Shown here: positions 17,282 to 29,195 of the stretch, piece by piece
How positions within the stretch are numbered: the first letter of the stretch is position 1
Layout of the letters: each line of letters starts with the position of its first letter
Assembly (NCBI RefSeq): GCF_035944355.1
Contig: NZ_DASZBH010000008.1
Coordinates: 291,440-355,439 of the forward strand
Origin: Frateuria_A sp035944355
Lineage (GTDB): Bacteria; Pseudomonadota; Gammaproteobacteria; Xanthomonadales; Rhodanobacteraceae
DNA length: 64,000 nucleotides
Direction: 5' to 3'
Notes under the pieces: generated by a model
Told to the model about the DNA's origin: nothing
Seen by the model: only the letters and a program-made list of their open reading frames with translations
Database searches by the model: none
Position numbers and translations under genes: made by a program

Positions 17282-19773
17282 TTCGCCGCCGGCGGCGTAT
17301 CGGTCTGGTACATCGACGGATCGAGCGCGGCGTAGACCACCTTGCTGCCGTTCTGCTGGCCGCCGTAGAAGGACCCCGCGCCCAGCGCGCCGCTGGTGTA
17401 CTGCTGGCTCAGCGCGCCGGAGCCGAAGCTGATCGGACTGTTGGCGTTGGTGGTGACGGTGTGGCCGCCCAGGTTGAGCGCGTTGGCGGTGATGAATTCG
17501 ATGCCGCCGTCGCTGGCCGTGCTGCCCGGCAGCACGTTGCTGAAGTTGCCGCCCAGCGTGATGGTGCCGTTGCCCAGCGTCGCCGGCGCGGCCGTGCCGT
17601 CAGCGTTCTTGCCTACGGTGCCGAGATAGACATAGCCGGGCCAGTAGAAGTTGTTCGTGCCGGTGGCGATGTTGCCCGAGGCCTGTAGTACCAGGTGCGT
17701 GTTGGGGAGGCCCGAGGAAACGGCGGCCGATCCGTTGCCGTAGATCGCCGGCGACCTGGTGTAGCCCGGCGGCACCAGCAGGACACTGCCGTTGACCAGC
17801 AGGTTCACCGAGCCGGCGGCCTTGTTGTAGGTCACCGGCTTGAGCGAGAGCTGCAGCGGCGCCCGCACGGAGCGGGCCGACAGATAGGCGTAGCGGAAGT
17901 CGGTGCCGGCCGAAGGCAGCGCGCCGACGGTGCCGGTGAAGGCGACGGTCAGGCGCGGGTCGGTGCCGGTGAAGTTCAGGTTGCCGCCCGCTCCGCTGTA
18001 GACGCTGCTGAGCGGCTGGCCCGAGTCGCCCAGGTAGATCCAGCCGGCGGACAGCGTGCCGTTGAGCAGCACGTTGGGATTGACCACGCGGCCGTCGGTG
18101 GGCAGGACGGTGTAGGTCGGCCCCTTGATGCTGACCAGATGGGCGGAAACCGTGGCGCCGCTGCCGACGGTGACCGCGTAGTCGTTGGCCATCTCGCTAC
18201 CGCCGACGATGGTGATGTTGCCCGACTGCGCGCCGGTGCTGGCAACACTCATCAGGTTGCTGAGAATCTTCACCTGGCGGCCGTGCACGATCGCGCCGGT
18301 CACGTACAACGGCGTGGCCAGGGTCAGCACGCCGTCGGTCCTGAAGGTCGGGGTCGGGTCGGTGGCGTTGTAGCCACCGGAGGAGCTCACCAGCTGGCCG
18401 ATGGTGTTGGTTGCCGAGAGGTCGGCCGCGTTGCTGCCATAGCCGGTCTGCACCTGGCCGCCGAGATAGACGTCCTGCCAGCCCTTGACCTGCAGCTTGG
18501 AGCCCTGCGCCAGCTGCAGCGTGCCGGTGTTGATCATGCTGCCGGTGGACGTGTTGGTGCCGCCGCCGTAGTGGCTGGCTCGGTTGGCGTCGATGGTCAT
18601 CTGGCCGTAGCTGGTGAGCGTGCCGCTGTTGGTGATCGAGTAGTACGCGCCTGGTTGCCAGTTCTTGTCCGAGGAAGTGCTGAGGCCCACCACGCCCCTG
18701 ATGTTGCCGGTGTTGTTGATGCTGCCGTCGATCACGTTGATCAGCTGGGCGCCGGTGATGGTGCCGTTGTTGACCAGGTTGCCGCCGCCCTGCACGGTGA
18801 TGCCGTGCAGCGTGTTGAAGGTGCCGTCGTTGGTGAGCGAGGTGAAGGTGGTGGACACCGTGCTGGTCAGCGTGCCCTGGTTCCACATCGCGCCGTTGGT
18901 GGTGGGGATGGTCAGCTTGCCCTGGTTGGTGAACAGTCCGGCCACGCTGTAGTTGCCCAGCACCAGCGTGCCGGTGTTCAGGGCGGAGCCGCCCGAGCCG
19001 AAGCCGCCGAGGGTGCGGCCGGAAGGCATGGCGCCGCTGGTGGTCAACGATGCGTTGGCGTTGTTCACGCCGGCAGCGCCCGCGTTGGACGAGGCCAGGC
19101 CCGCGCTCAGGCTGGTGCCGCCGCTGGTGCCGGTGAACGCGCTGAGGTCCACGTTGACGTTGCCGCCGCCGGCGATCAGCACGCTGGTGCCGCTGATGCT
19201 GGCGCCCTTGAGCACGGTGACGTCGCCGCCCGTGCCGGTATAGGCGATCGAGCCGGCGGTGCCGCCGAAATCGCTGCCCGTACCCGACAGCGTGGTGTTG
19301 CCGATCAGGCCCACGCTCGCGGTGGAGGAGATCTTCGCGCCGGCGCCGACGATGATGCCGTTGGCATTGGCCACGAAGATGCTGGTGCCGTTGCCGACCA
19401 GCTGGCCGTAGATCTGCGAGGGATTGCCGCTGCTGTCGATGTTGAGTACGGCGGCGCCGTGGCCGCCGGTACCGTCGTTGAAGGTCAGCTGCGAACCAGG
19501 GCCCAGGTTGAAGCCCGCGGGGCTCGTCGGATTGATGGGGCCGCCCGAACCCCAATTGATCACGGCATTGGCGCCGGACGTGTCGCTGGCGTTGCCGATC
19601 ACGATGGTCTGCGTGCCGACGCCGGCCGTTCCTGCCGACACGTGGCCGCTGACGATGGTGCCCTGGCCTGGCATCTGGCCCTGGCTCACATTGGCGCGGG
19701 CCGGCGAGGAGGCGAGGGCAAGCGAAACCGCAGCGGCCAAGGCGGCCACAGTAAAGCCATTGATCCTGTGCAT
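17278..19773 (-). CDS. TpsA, filamentous-hemagglutinin-type exoprotein
   Basis: Secreted partner of a two-partner secretion system, 831 residues. A signal peptide (AALAAAVSLALASSPARA) is followed by a TPS domain with VINWGSGG, FNLGPGSQLTFN, PSQIYGQL and NANGIIVGAGA, the last matching the family NPNGI motif with Ala for Pro. The rest is a repetitive Gly/Ser/Thr/Asn-rich beta-helix with many NNGT, NTGTL and TSG turns and no recognisable C-terminal toxin or adhesin head. It is short for the class. The ATG at 19773 is chosen because it begins the signal peptide. It lies 145 bases downstream of its transporter gene, the usual tpsB-tpsA order. Confidence 0.87.
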   Translation of the reverse strand: MHRINGFTVAALAAAVSLALASSPARANVSQGQMPGQGTIVSGHVSAGTAGVGTQTIVIGNASDTSGANAVINWGSGGPINPTSPAGFNLGPGSQLTFNDGTGGHGAAVLNIDSSGNPSQIYGQLVGNGTSIFVANANGIIVGAGAKISSTASVGLIGNTTLSGTGSDFGGTAGSIAYTGTGGDVTVLKGASISGTSVLIAGGGNVNVDLSAFTGTSGGTSLSAGLASSNAGAAGVNNANASLTTSGAMPSGRTLGGFGSGGSALNTGTLVLGNYSVAGLFTNQGKLTIPTTNGAMWNQGTLTSTVSTTFTSLTNDGTFNTLHGITVQGGGNLVNNGTITGAQLINVIDGSINNTGNIRGVVGLSTSSDKNWQPGAYYSITNSGTLTSYGQMTIDANRASHYGGGTNTSTGSMINTGTLQLAQGSKLQVKGWQDVYLGGQVQTGYGSNAADLSATNTIGQLVSSSGGYNATDPTPTFRTDGVLTLATPLYVTGAIVHGRQVKILSNLMSVASTGAQSGNITIVGGSEMANDYAVTVGSGATVSAHLVSIKGPTYTVLPTDGRVVNPNVLLNGTLSAGWIYLGDSGQPLSSVYSGAGGNLNFTGTDPRLTVAFTGTVGALPSAGTDFRYAYLSARSVRAPLQLSLKPVTYNKAAGSVNLLVNGSVLLVPPGYTRSPAIYGNGSAAVSSGLPNTHLVLQASGNIATGTNNFYWPGYVYLGTVGKNADGTAAPATLGNGTITLGGNFSNVLPGSTASDGGIEFITANALNLGGHTVTTNANSPISFGSGALSQQYTSGALGAGSFYGGQQNGSKVVYAALDPSMYQTDTPPAAN

Positions 19774-19918
19774 GAAGGAAACCCTCGAATGAAGTTGGGT
19801 GGGTGTTGTGGGTACTGCGCGCGGCAGGCTACGCATGCGTTCGTAGCGGACTCGTGAGTGGCGCGGACCCGGGTGGCCGCACAATTTTCTTGTCGTGGCG
19901 GCGTGAAGTGCCGCGCGG

Positions 19919-21451
19919 TCAGATCCCCAGTTGCAGATAGAAGAACGCATGCGCCCGCTGCCGCCGGCGCTGTTCGGGCGACACGCGCGAGCTGTCCAGC
20001 GGATGGGCGTAGGCGAGCAGGGCATGGGCGCCCAGGCCAGGCAGGTCCAGTCCGACGCTGGCGCCGGCATCGCTGAGCCGCTGCCAGCCCTGGCCGGCGT
20101 CGACGTGATAGCGCGCCGCGCCATGTTCGGCGAACACGGCCGGTTGCAGCTTCAATGCGCCCAGTCGCCACGCCGGCGCCTGCAAGGTGAGGCGGCCCTG
20201 GTAGCCGCGGTCGCCCACCAGCGTGCCGGGCAGCCAGGCGGACAGCGCGTTCCAGCCGCCGAGCACCCATTGCTCGTAGGACGGCAGGGTCTTGGGCGAG
20301 GTCTGCGCACCGAGGTCCAACTGCACGGTGTAGCCACCCGCCAGCGCCTGCTCCACGCCGGCGCGCGCGGTGTAGATGGTGAAGTGTTCGGCGGCGGTGC
20401 CGGGACCGCCGCCGAGGCCCCGGCTCGAGCCCAGGCCACCGAACTTCAGCCCGCCGCCGAGGTTGATCGTCGCGTTGCGGCCGGCAAGTCCGCCCATGCG
20501 CCAGGAGGCTTGCGTGCCCAGGTCGAACACGTCGTAGCGTTGATCGCGCAATGCGAAGGCGCCGTCGAATACGGTCTGGCGATCGCGGACGCGATGCAGA
20601 CCCTCGGCCAGCGTCCAGCGGCGCGTATCGTCGGCGAACAGCAGCTGCGTGGCGCCGGCGCCGTACACCTTCACCGTGCCGCCCGGATCCAGCGGTGCGA
20701 AGGCGACGCCCAGGCGGTAGCGGGTAGTGCTGCCGTCGAGCTGGAACCAGCCGGCCGGCGTGACCTTGGAGAGGGTCGCGCCGGTCGCCGCGTAGTAGGC
20801 GCCGCGGCTGTCCTGGTCGATGCCGGTCAGGGCGCGGGTGTGGGTGGCCTGCAGCGTATAGCCGTGGCCCTGCAGTTGGCCCTGCACCTGCGCCAGGTCG
20901 TGCCCCGCATAGCGGTTGCCGAGGTTGCCGACCGTCACGCTGCCGCTGGCGGCATGGCTGTCCTTGAGCGGCGTGGCGTCGATGCGCAGCGTACTCGCGC
21001 CGTGCTCGGTGGCCGGCTCGAAGCTGATCTTGGGCTGCTCGCCGTTGGTGGCGGCATCGGCCTGCGCCAGCAAGCTGCGACGCACCACTTCCGGCGTGCG
21101 CAGCGTATCGCGGCCGATCAGGCCGTCGAAGTAGGCCGCCAGTTCCGGCGGCCCCTCCACGTGCGCGAGCCGCCCCTGCGTTACTCCGATCCGTACCTCG
21201 TGCCCCTGCACGCCGGCGACCACCGCCACCAGAAAGTAGCCCTTGTCCGTATACGCACGCCTGAGCGCGGCGACGGCCGCTTCCGGCGTGTCGGCAGCAA
21301 GCAGTACGGAACGGATCTCGGCGTCGCCGAGCAAGGTGTTGCCATCGACCGTGTAGCGGTAGCCGTGGCTCTGCAGCGCCAGCGGAGCCTGTCGCGCCGC
21401 AAGCTCGGCGGACGCAGGAACGTGGGCGGGAAGGGCAGGCATCGCGAACAT
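19919..21451 (-). CDS. TpsB, ShlB/FhaC/HecB-type outer-membrane transporter
   Basis: Two-partner secretion pore, 510 residues. An N-terminal POTRA-like region (about 20-95) shows LRRAYTDKGYFLVAVVAG and GRLAHVEGP; it is followed by a beta-barrel with GNLGNRYAGHDL, GATQLLFADDTRRWTLAEG and VRDRQTVFDGAFALRDQRYD. The C-terminus HAFFYLQLGI is compatible with a barrel. The ATG at 21451 has GGAG 5 bases upstream. No Sec signal peptide is evident from this start, nor from the longer frame to 21646, which is odd for an outer-membrane protein. It should export the TpsA encoded directly downstream. Confidence 0.83.
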   Translation of the reverse strand: MFAMPALPAHVPASAELAARQAPLALQSHGYRYTVDGNTLLGDAEIRSVLLAADTPEAAVAALRRAYTDKGYFLVAVVAGVQGHEVRIGVTQGRLAHVEGPPELAAYFDGLIGRDTLRTPEVVRRSLLAQADAATNGEQPKISFEPATEHGASTLRIDATPLKDSHAASGSVTVGNLGNRYAGHDLAQVQGQLQGHGYTLQATHTRALTGIDQDSRGAYYAATGATLSKVTPAGWFQLDGSTTRYRLGVAFAPLDPGGTVKVYGAGATQLLFADDTRRWTLAEGLHRVRDRQTVFDGAFALRDQRYDVFDLGTQASWRMGGLAGRNATINLGGGLKFGGLGSSRGLGGGPGTAAEHFTIYTARAGVEQALAGGYTVQLDLGAQTSPKTLPSYEQWVLGGWNALSAWLPGTLVGDRGYQGRLTLQAPAWRLGALKLQPAVFAEHGAARYHVDAGQGWQRLSDAGASVGLDLPGLGAHALLAYAHPLDSSRVSPEQRRRQRAHAFFYLQLGI

Positions 21452-21625
21452 GGAAGCTCCGGTGGTCCGTTTCGTGGGGGCCGGAATGTCCGTGACACCG
21501 GCGAGGCGCGGATTTAGCCAGCCGACATGTGTGCAAAACGCGTAGAGGCGCGGCGCCATGTGCCGCAGCCGCGCCGCTTGCGCACGGTTTTGGCGTGTCG
21601 CCATGGCGTGAACGCGGCGAGGCTT

Positions 21626-21660
21626 CAAAACGCAAGAGCCCCGCATCGGCGGGGCTCTTG
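21626..21660 (-). terminator. Terminator of gcvP
   Basis: A perfect 12-pair stem (CAAGAGCCCCGC and its complement) with a 4-base loop is followed on the minus strand by CGTTTT. It lies about 20 bases after the gcvP stop and also insulates tpsB from read-through. Confidence 0.85.
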
Positions 21661-21680
21661 CTGTCCAGATGACCGGTGGA

Positions 21681-24569
<2,889 letters not shown>

Positions 24570-24605
24570 GACGGGCGTCCGAAAGCATCGCGTGCGTGCC
24601 GCACG

Positions 24606-24783
24606 CGGGGCGCCCCTCTGTCCTTTTGCCTGAGAGTTTGGAAGCTACTGCTTCGTGCCCCTTCGGCGCCGGATTGAACCGGTCTCTCCAGAGTGTCTGC
24701 ACGCGGCGGTATCGGGCCTGAGCGATTACGGGCGTTGCGTCTTCGGCAGCGGGCTGTTCCCCGCTTCTCCCGCCGCGTGCGAA
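24606..24783 (-). promoter_or_regulatory. Tandem glycine riboswitch upstream of gcvP
   Basis: Read on the minus strand, the leader holds two similar aptamers. The downstream one (about 24606-24694) has the hallmark strings CTGGAGAGACCGG, GCCGAAGGGGC and AACTCTCAGGCAAAAGGACAG. The upstream one (about 24698-24783) has CGGGAGAAGCGGGG, GCCGAAGACGC and a shorter CGCTCAGG, closed by an 11-pair stem GCACGCGGCGG. Glycine binding normally turns on glycine cleavage genes. The gcvP start is 37 bases beyond the second aptamer. Confidence 0.92.
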
Positions 24784-24789
24784 GGGTCG

Positions 24790-24795
24790 ATTATA
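24790..24795 (-). promoter_or_regulatory. -10 element of the gcvP riboswitch promoter
   Basis: A perfect TATAAT on the minus strand, placed so that transcription would begin at about 24783, exactly at the first aptamer stem. No clear -35 box is seen 17 bases upstream. Confidence 0.6.
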
Positions 24796-24903
24796 CAGGT
24801 GCCCACCGGTCCGCAGTGCGGTTCGGCTTGACGCGAAAGCCGGGGCCGCCCCGCTGGCTGGCGCCTGTACGATGGCGTTCTCCCATCCCTGCGGAGCATC
24901 CCG

Positions 24904-25323
24904 ATGCCCCCGTTCCGGCTGCAGCAGATCGACCATGTGGTACTGCGCGTGCACGATCTTGCGGCGATGCAGGCGTTCTATTGCGGCGTGCTCGGCTGTA
25001 CCGAGGAGCGGCGGCAGGACGCCATCGGCCTGGTGCAGCTGCGTGCCGGCGCCTCGCTGATCGACCTGGTGCCGCTGGATGGCAAGCTCGGCCGCCTGGG
25101 CGGCGCGGGGCCGGGCAGGGAGGGGCACAACATGGACCACCTGTGCCTGAGCGTGGAAGGCTACGACGAGGCGGCCATCGTCGCGCACCTTAAGGCGCAC
25201 GGCGTGCGCATGGGCGACATCGGATCGCGCTACGGCGCGCAGGGCGAAGGGCCGTCGATCTACTGCTATGACCCGCAGGGCAACATGGTGGAGCTCAAAG
25301 GCCCGCCGGTCGCCGCAGTCTGA
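24904..25323 (+). CDS. VOC-family (glyoxalase-like) protein
   Basis: 139 residues with the vicinal-oxygen-chelate fold. The candidate metal ligands are the His in IDHVVLRV, the His in MDHLCLSV and the Glu in GNMVELKGPP. Such proteins include lactoylglutathione lyase, dioxygenases and fosfomycin-resistance enzymes; the substrate here cannot be assigned. It is divergent from gcvP, with about 110 bases between its start and the gcvP -10 box. Confidence 0.8.
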   Translation: MPPFRLQQIDHVVLRVHDLAAMQAFYCGVLGCTEERRQDAIGLVQLRAGASLIDLVPLDGKLGRLGGAGPGREGHNMDHLCLSVEGYDEAAIVAHLKAHGVRMGDIGSRYGAQGEGPSIYCYDPQGNMVELKGPPVAAV

Positions 25324-25384
25324 GCCCTCTCCTCTTTGGGAAGAGGGAGCAGAAGCGGGAAGCTCGTGCGTGAAAGTGGAAATG

Positions 25385-25407
25385 AAAAAGCCCGCCTTGC
25401 GGCGGGC
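25385..25407 (-). terminator. Terminator of tRNA-Leu
   Basis: On the minus strand GCCCGCC, loop GCAA and GGCGGGC are followed by five T residues, 13 bases after the tRNA 3' end. Confidence 0.85.
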
Positions 25408-25419
25408 TTCATCTACAAT

Positions 25420-25504
<85 letters not shown>

Positions 25505-25542
25505 AGGTGTCGCGCGAGCCATTCGGGCTGCGCGAGCCGCGT

Positions 25543-25571
25543 AGAGTAGGCACCTCCCCCAAGCTTGTCAA
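25543..25571 (-). promoter_or_regulatory. Promoter of tRNA-Leu
   Basis: A perfect TTGACA (-35) is separated by 17 bases from TACTCT (a weak -10) on the minus strand, about 38 bases before the tRNA 5' end. It lies divergent to the rnr leader. Confidence 0.55.
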
Positions 25572-25641
25572 CACTTCGTTGATAGGAAATTCATCGCGAT
25601 GCGCGGCATGCTGCGCGGCGCTCAAGACACAAGGACACTAC

Positions 25642-28449
25642 GTGACCCGAAAGAAGACATCCCGCACCGGCAAGGGCGGCGATACCCGCGACACCCGCGC
25701 GCCCAAACCGCGCGCGCGCCGCGCACCGCCGACCGCCGCGACGCCCAGAGGCGGGCGCGATCCGTTCGCCGAGCGCGAGGCCCAGCGCTATGAGCGGCCG
25801 ATCCCCAGCCGCGAGGCGATCCTTGCGCTGCTGGACGAGCGCGGCGAGATGCTCAGCGAGGCGCGCATCGCCGAAGGGCTGGAGTTGCACGACGAGCAGG
25901 ACATCAGCGCCCTGCGCAAGCGTCTGGGTGCGATGGTCCGCGATGGGCAGTTGCTGCAGGGCCGCCGTGGCGACTACGCACCGGTGCGCAAGCTGGACCT
26001 TATTCCCGGCGTGGTGCTGGCCAATGCCGAGGGCTACGGCTTCCTGCGCCCCGACGAGGGTGGCGACGACCTGTATCTCTCGCCGCAGCAGATGCGGATG
26101 GTGATGCACGGCGACCGCGTGCTCGCCAGCGTGGTCGGCATCGATCGCCGCGGCCGTCGCCAGGGTGCCATCGCCGAAGTGCTGCAGCGCCGCTCCTCGC
26201 GGCTGGTCGGCCGGGTAGTGGTGGAAAACGGGGTGACGGTGGTCTCGCCGGACGACCGGCGCCTGCATCTGGACGTGATGATCCCGCCCGGACAAGAACA
26301 GGGCGCGCGCGCCGGGCAGATCGTGGTGGCCGAGATCACCGACCCGCCGACCCAGCATCGCGGTCCGCTGGGCCGGATCGTCTCGGTGCTGGGTGAGCGC
26401 CTGCAGCCCTCGCTGCTGGTGGAGATGGCGATCGCCAGCCACGACCTGCCGCACGAATGGCCGGCCGACGTGCTGCGCGACGCCGCGCAGGTCGAACCGG
26501 AAGTGACCGCCGCCGAGCGCGCGGGCCGCACCGACCTGCGCAAGCTGCCGCTGGTGACCATCGACGGCGCCGACGCGCGCGACTTCGACGATGCGGTGTA
26601 TGCCGAGCCGCGCCGCGGCGGCGGCTGGCGGCTGGTGGTGGCGATCGCGGACGTCTCGCACTACGTCAAGGTCGGCAGCGCGCTGGACCGCGAAGCGTAC
26701 GAGCGCAGCACCTCCACCTATTTCCCGGGCTTCGTGGTGCCGATGCTGCCCGAGACGCTGTCCAACGGCATCTGCTCGCTCAATCCCAAGGTCGAGCGGC
26801 TGTGCATGGTCTGCGACATGGTGGTCGACGCCGACGGCGAGGTGGTGAAGTCGAAGTTCTACGACGCGGTGATGCGCTCGCACGCGCGGCTGACCTACGA
26901 CATCGTGTGGCAGGCGGTGGGCCTGCTCGATCCGGAGGCGCGCGACCAGGTCGCCGACGTGCTGCCCCAGCTCGAACACCTGCACACGCTTTACAAGGCC
27001 ATGGCGGCGCAGCGCAAGCGCCGCGGCGCGATCGACTTCGAGACGCCGGAGGTGAAGTTCCGCCTGGACCAGCGCGGCGAAGTCGAGGCCATGGGCGCCA
27101 CCGAGCGCAACGACGCGCACAAGCTGATCGAGGAATGCATGATCGCCGCCAACGTGCAGGCGGCCACCTTCCTAAGCAAGAAGAAGATCCCGGCGCTGTT
27201 CCGCGCGCACGAGCCGCCGCCGGCGGAGAAGTACGAGGATCTGCAGCAGTTCCTGCGCGAGTTCAAGCTGCGCATGCCGCCGGTGGAGGAGGTCACGCCC
27301 GGCGACTTCGCCGACGTCCTGCGCATGGTGCACGACCGCCCCGAGCGCGAGCTGATCCAGTCGGTGCTGTTGCGCGCGCAGAGCCTGGCCGCCTACCAGC
27401 CGGAGAACCGCGGGCACTTCGGCCTGTCGCTGGAGGCCTACGCGCACTTCACCTCGCCGATCCGCCGCTATCCGGACCTGCTGGTGCATCGCGCTATCCG
27501 CTACGCGCTGACCGGCGGCAAGCCCAAGGATTACGTCTACACGCCGGCGGAGATGGCGGCGATGGCGGTGCACTGCTCGCAGCGCGAGCGGCGCGCCGAG
27601 GAGGCCGAGCGCGATGTCGACGAGCGCTTCAAGACCGCGTGGATGTCCAAGCACGTGGGCAGCGAGTTCGACGGCGTGATCACCGGCGTCACTTCGTTCG
27701 GCCTGTTCGTGGAGCTGGACGAGTCGCGCGTGTCAGGCCTGGTGCACATCAGCCAGCTGGCCAACGACTACTACCACTTCGATCCCGTCCGCAAACTGCT
27801 CAAGGGCGAGCGCACGGGCGAGCAGTTCCGCCTGGGCGACCACGTGCGCGTGCAGGTGCTGCGCGCCAGCCTGGAGGACCGCAAGATCGATTTCCGGCTG
27901 GTGCCGCGGCGCGAGCAGGCGCCGCCGCCCAAGCCGCCGCGCAAGGCCTACGACTACGGCGCCAGCGGGGAACGCTATTCGCTACCCAGGCCGCCGTCCG
28001 GCGCGCCGGCGGCCAAGCCGCCCGGCATGTTCGGACGCGCGGCGAGGGCGGTGGGCCGGGTGTTCGGGCGCGGCGCGCCGGCGCCGTCAGAGTCGGCGGC
28101 CGGCGCCGCCGTGGGCGATAATCGCGCGCTTCGCGGGAAGGCCAAGGTAGTGTCCGAGGCGGCAGGACGGCCCGCGGTTCCGTCCGGATCCGGCCTGCCG
28201 GAACTGCGCAGCAGGGCAACCAAGACCGCTTCCGAAGCGATCGGCCGGCCGGCAATCCCGCCCGAATTCAGGTCGCCCGCCCGGAGCGACCAGGCCCGCG
28301 GCGGTCAGGCGGGCAACCGGAAGGGCGACCGCGCGAAGAGCAACCCGAGCGGGCCGGGCAGGAGCGGCGGCAAGCGCAAGGCCCTGGAGGCCGCGTCCAC
28401 CGCTCCCAAGCGGCCGGGCCGGCAACGCAAACCGAAGGGCAAGGCATGA
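25642..28449 (+). CDS. rnr: Ribonuclease R
   Basis: Processive 3'-5' exoribonuclease for structured RNA, 935 residues. Order: a basic tail (1-45), a helix-turn-helix-like domain, cold-shock OB domains, the RNB catalytic domain (about 300-640; IDGADARDFDDAVY, with Asp ligands, and FTSPIRRYPDLLVHRAI), the S1 domain (FDGVITGVTSFGLFVEL), and a long Lys/Arg/Pro/Ala C-terminal tail of about 175 residues with a duplicated segment (SEAAGRPAVP and SEAIGRPAIP). The GTG at 25642 is chosen because AAGGA precedes it; the longer frame from 25477 runs through the tRNA and its promoter. It overlaps rlmB by ATGA. Confidence 0.95.
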   Translation: MTRKKTSRTGKGGDTRDTRAPKPRARRAPPTAATPRGGRDPFAEREAQRYERPIPSREAILALLDERGEMLSEARIAEGLELHDEQDISALRKRLGAMVRDGQLLQGRRGDYAPVRKLDLIPGVVLANAEGYGFLRPDEGGDDLYLSPQQMRMVMHGDRVLASVVGIDRRGRRQGAIAEVLQRRSSRLVGRVVVENGVTVVSPDDRRLHLDVMIPPGQEQGARAGQIVVAEITDPPTQHRGPLGRIVSVLGERLQPSLLVEMAIASHDLPHEWPADVLRDAAQVEPEVTAAERAGRTDLRKLPLVTIDGADARDFDDAVYAEPRRGGGWRLVVAIADVSHYVKVGSALDREAYERSTSTYFPGFVVPMLPETLSNGICSLNPKVERLCMVCDMVVDADGEVVKSKFYDAVMRSHARLTYDIVWQAVGLLDPEARDQVADVLPQLEHLHTLYKAMAAQRKRRGAIDFETPEVKFRLDQRGEVEAMGATERNDAHKLIEECMIAANVQAATFLSKKKIPALFRAHEPPPAEKYEDLQQFLREFKLRMPPVEEVTPGDFADVLRMVHDRPERELIQSVLLRAQSLAAYQPENRGHFGLSLEAYAHFTSPIRRYPDLLVHRAIRYALTGGKPKDYVYTPAEMAAMAVHCSQRERRAEEAERDVDERFKTAWMSKHVGSEFDGVITGVTSFGLFVELDESRVSGLVHISQLANDYYHFDPVRKLLKGERTGEQFRLGDHVRVQVLRASLEDRKIDFRLVPRREQAPPPKPPRKAYDYGASGERYSLPRPPSGAPAAKPPGMFGRAARAVGRVFGRGAPAPSESAAGAAVGDNRALRGKAKVVSEAAGRPAVPSGSGLPELRSRATKTASEAIGRPAIPPEFRSPARSDQARGGQAGNRKGDRAKSNPSGPGRSGGKRKALEAASTAPKRPGRQRKPKGKA

Positions 28450-29195
28450 GCGAAAGCTGGATCGTCGGCATCAACCCGGTCGAGGGTGCGCTGGCCAACG
28501 ATGCCTCGCGCGTGCGCGAGTTGCTGGTGGACATCGCCACCGCGCAGCGCAACACGCGCATCAAGGAGCTGATCGACCAGGCCCGTGCCCGCCACATCCC
28601 GGTGCACCACCGTCCGCGCGAGCAGTTGGACAAGCTCGCCGGGCAGGCGCGCCACCAGGGCATCGTGGCGCTGTACGAGCCGCCGCCGATGACGCACGAG
28701 GACGCGCTGGCCGGCCTGATCGAGCGCGACGGCATGGAAACGCTGGTGCTGGTGCTCGACGGCGTGACCGACCCGCACAACCTCGGCGCCTGCCTGCGCT
28801 CGGCGGCGGCGGCCAAGGCGACCGCGGTGGTGGTGCCGAAGGACCGCGCAGTCGGCCTGACGCCGGTGGTGCGCCGCGCCTCGGCCGGCGGCGCGGACCG
28901 CGTGCCGCTGGTCGCGGTGACCAACCTGGCGCGCACGCTGCGCGAGCTGAAGGACGCCGGCGTGTGGATCACCGGTCTGGCCGGTGATACTGAGACATCC
29001 GTCTACGAGGTCGACTTCCGCGGCCCGGTGGCGCTGGTGCTCGGCAGCGAAGGCGAGGGCATGCGGCGGCTCACCCGCGAGCTGTGCGATTTCGTGGCGA
29101 AGATTCCGATGCCGGGGGCGATGGAAAGCCTGAACGTCTCGGTCGCCACGGGAGTGGTGTTGTTCGAGGCGCTGCGCCAACGGGAGAAGCGATGA
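28446..29195 (+). CDS. rlmB: 23S rRNA (guanosine-2251 2'-O)-methyltransferase
   Basis: SPOUT/TrmH-family methyltransferase of 249 residues. The substrate-binding N-terminal domain ends near 75. The catalytic part has DGVTDPHNLGACLRSA (motif 1), LVLGSEGEGMRRL (motif 2) and PMPGAMESLNVSVATGVVLFE (motif 3). It is coupled to rnr by a 4-base overlap, as in many gammaproteobacteria. Confidence 0.96.
   Translation: MSESWIVGINPVEGALANDASRVRELLVDIATAQRNTRIKELIDQARARHIPVHHRPREQLDKLAGQARHQGIVALYEPPPMTHEDALAGLIERDGMETLVLVLDGVTDPHNLGACLRSAAAAKATAVVVPKDRAVGLTPVVRRASAGGADRVPLVAVTNLARTLRELKDAGVWITGLAGDTETSVYEVDFRGPVALVLGSEGEGMRRLTRELCDFVAKIPMPGAMESLNVSVATGVVLFEALRQREKR

Noticed and set aside
17695..19857. 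720-codon plus-strand frame rich in Gly/Val/Ala opposite tpsA
   Set aside because: It looks repetitive only because tpsA is repetitive. It lacks a signal peptide and a ribosome site.
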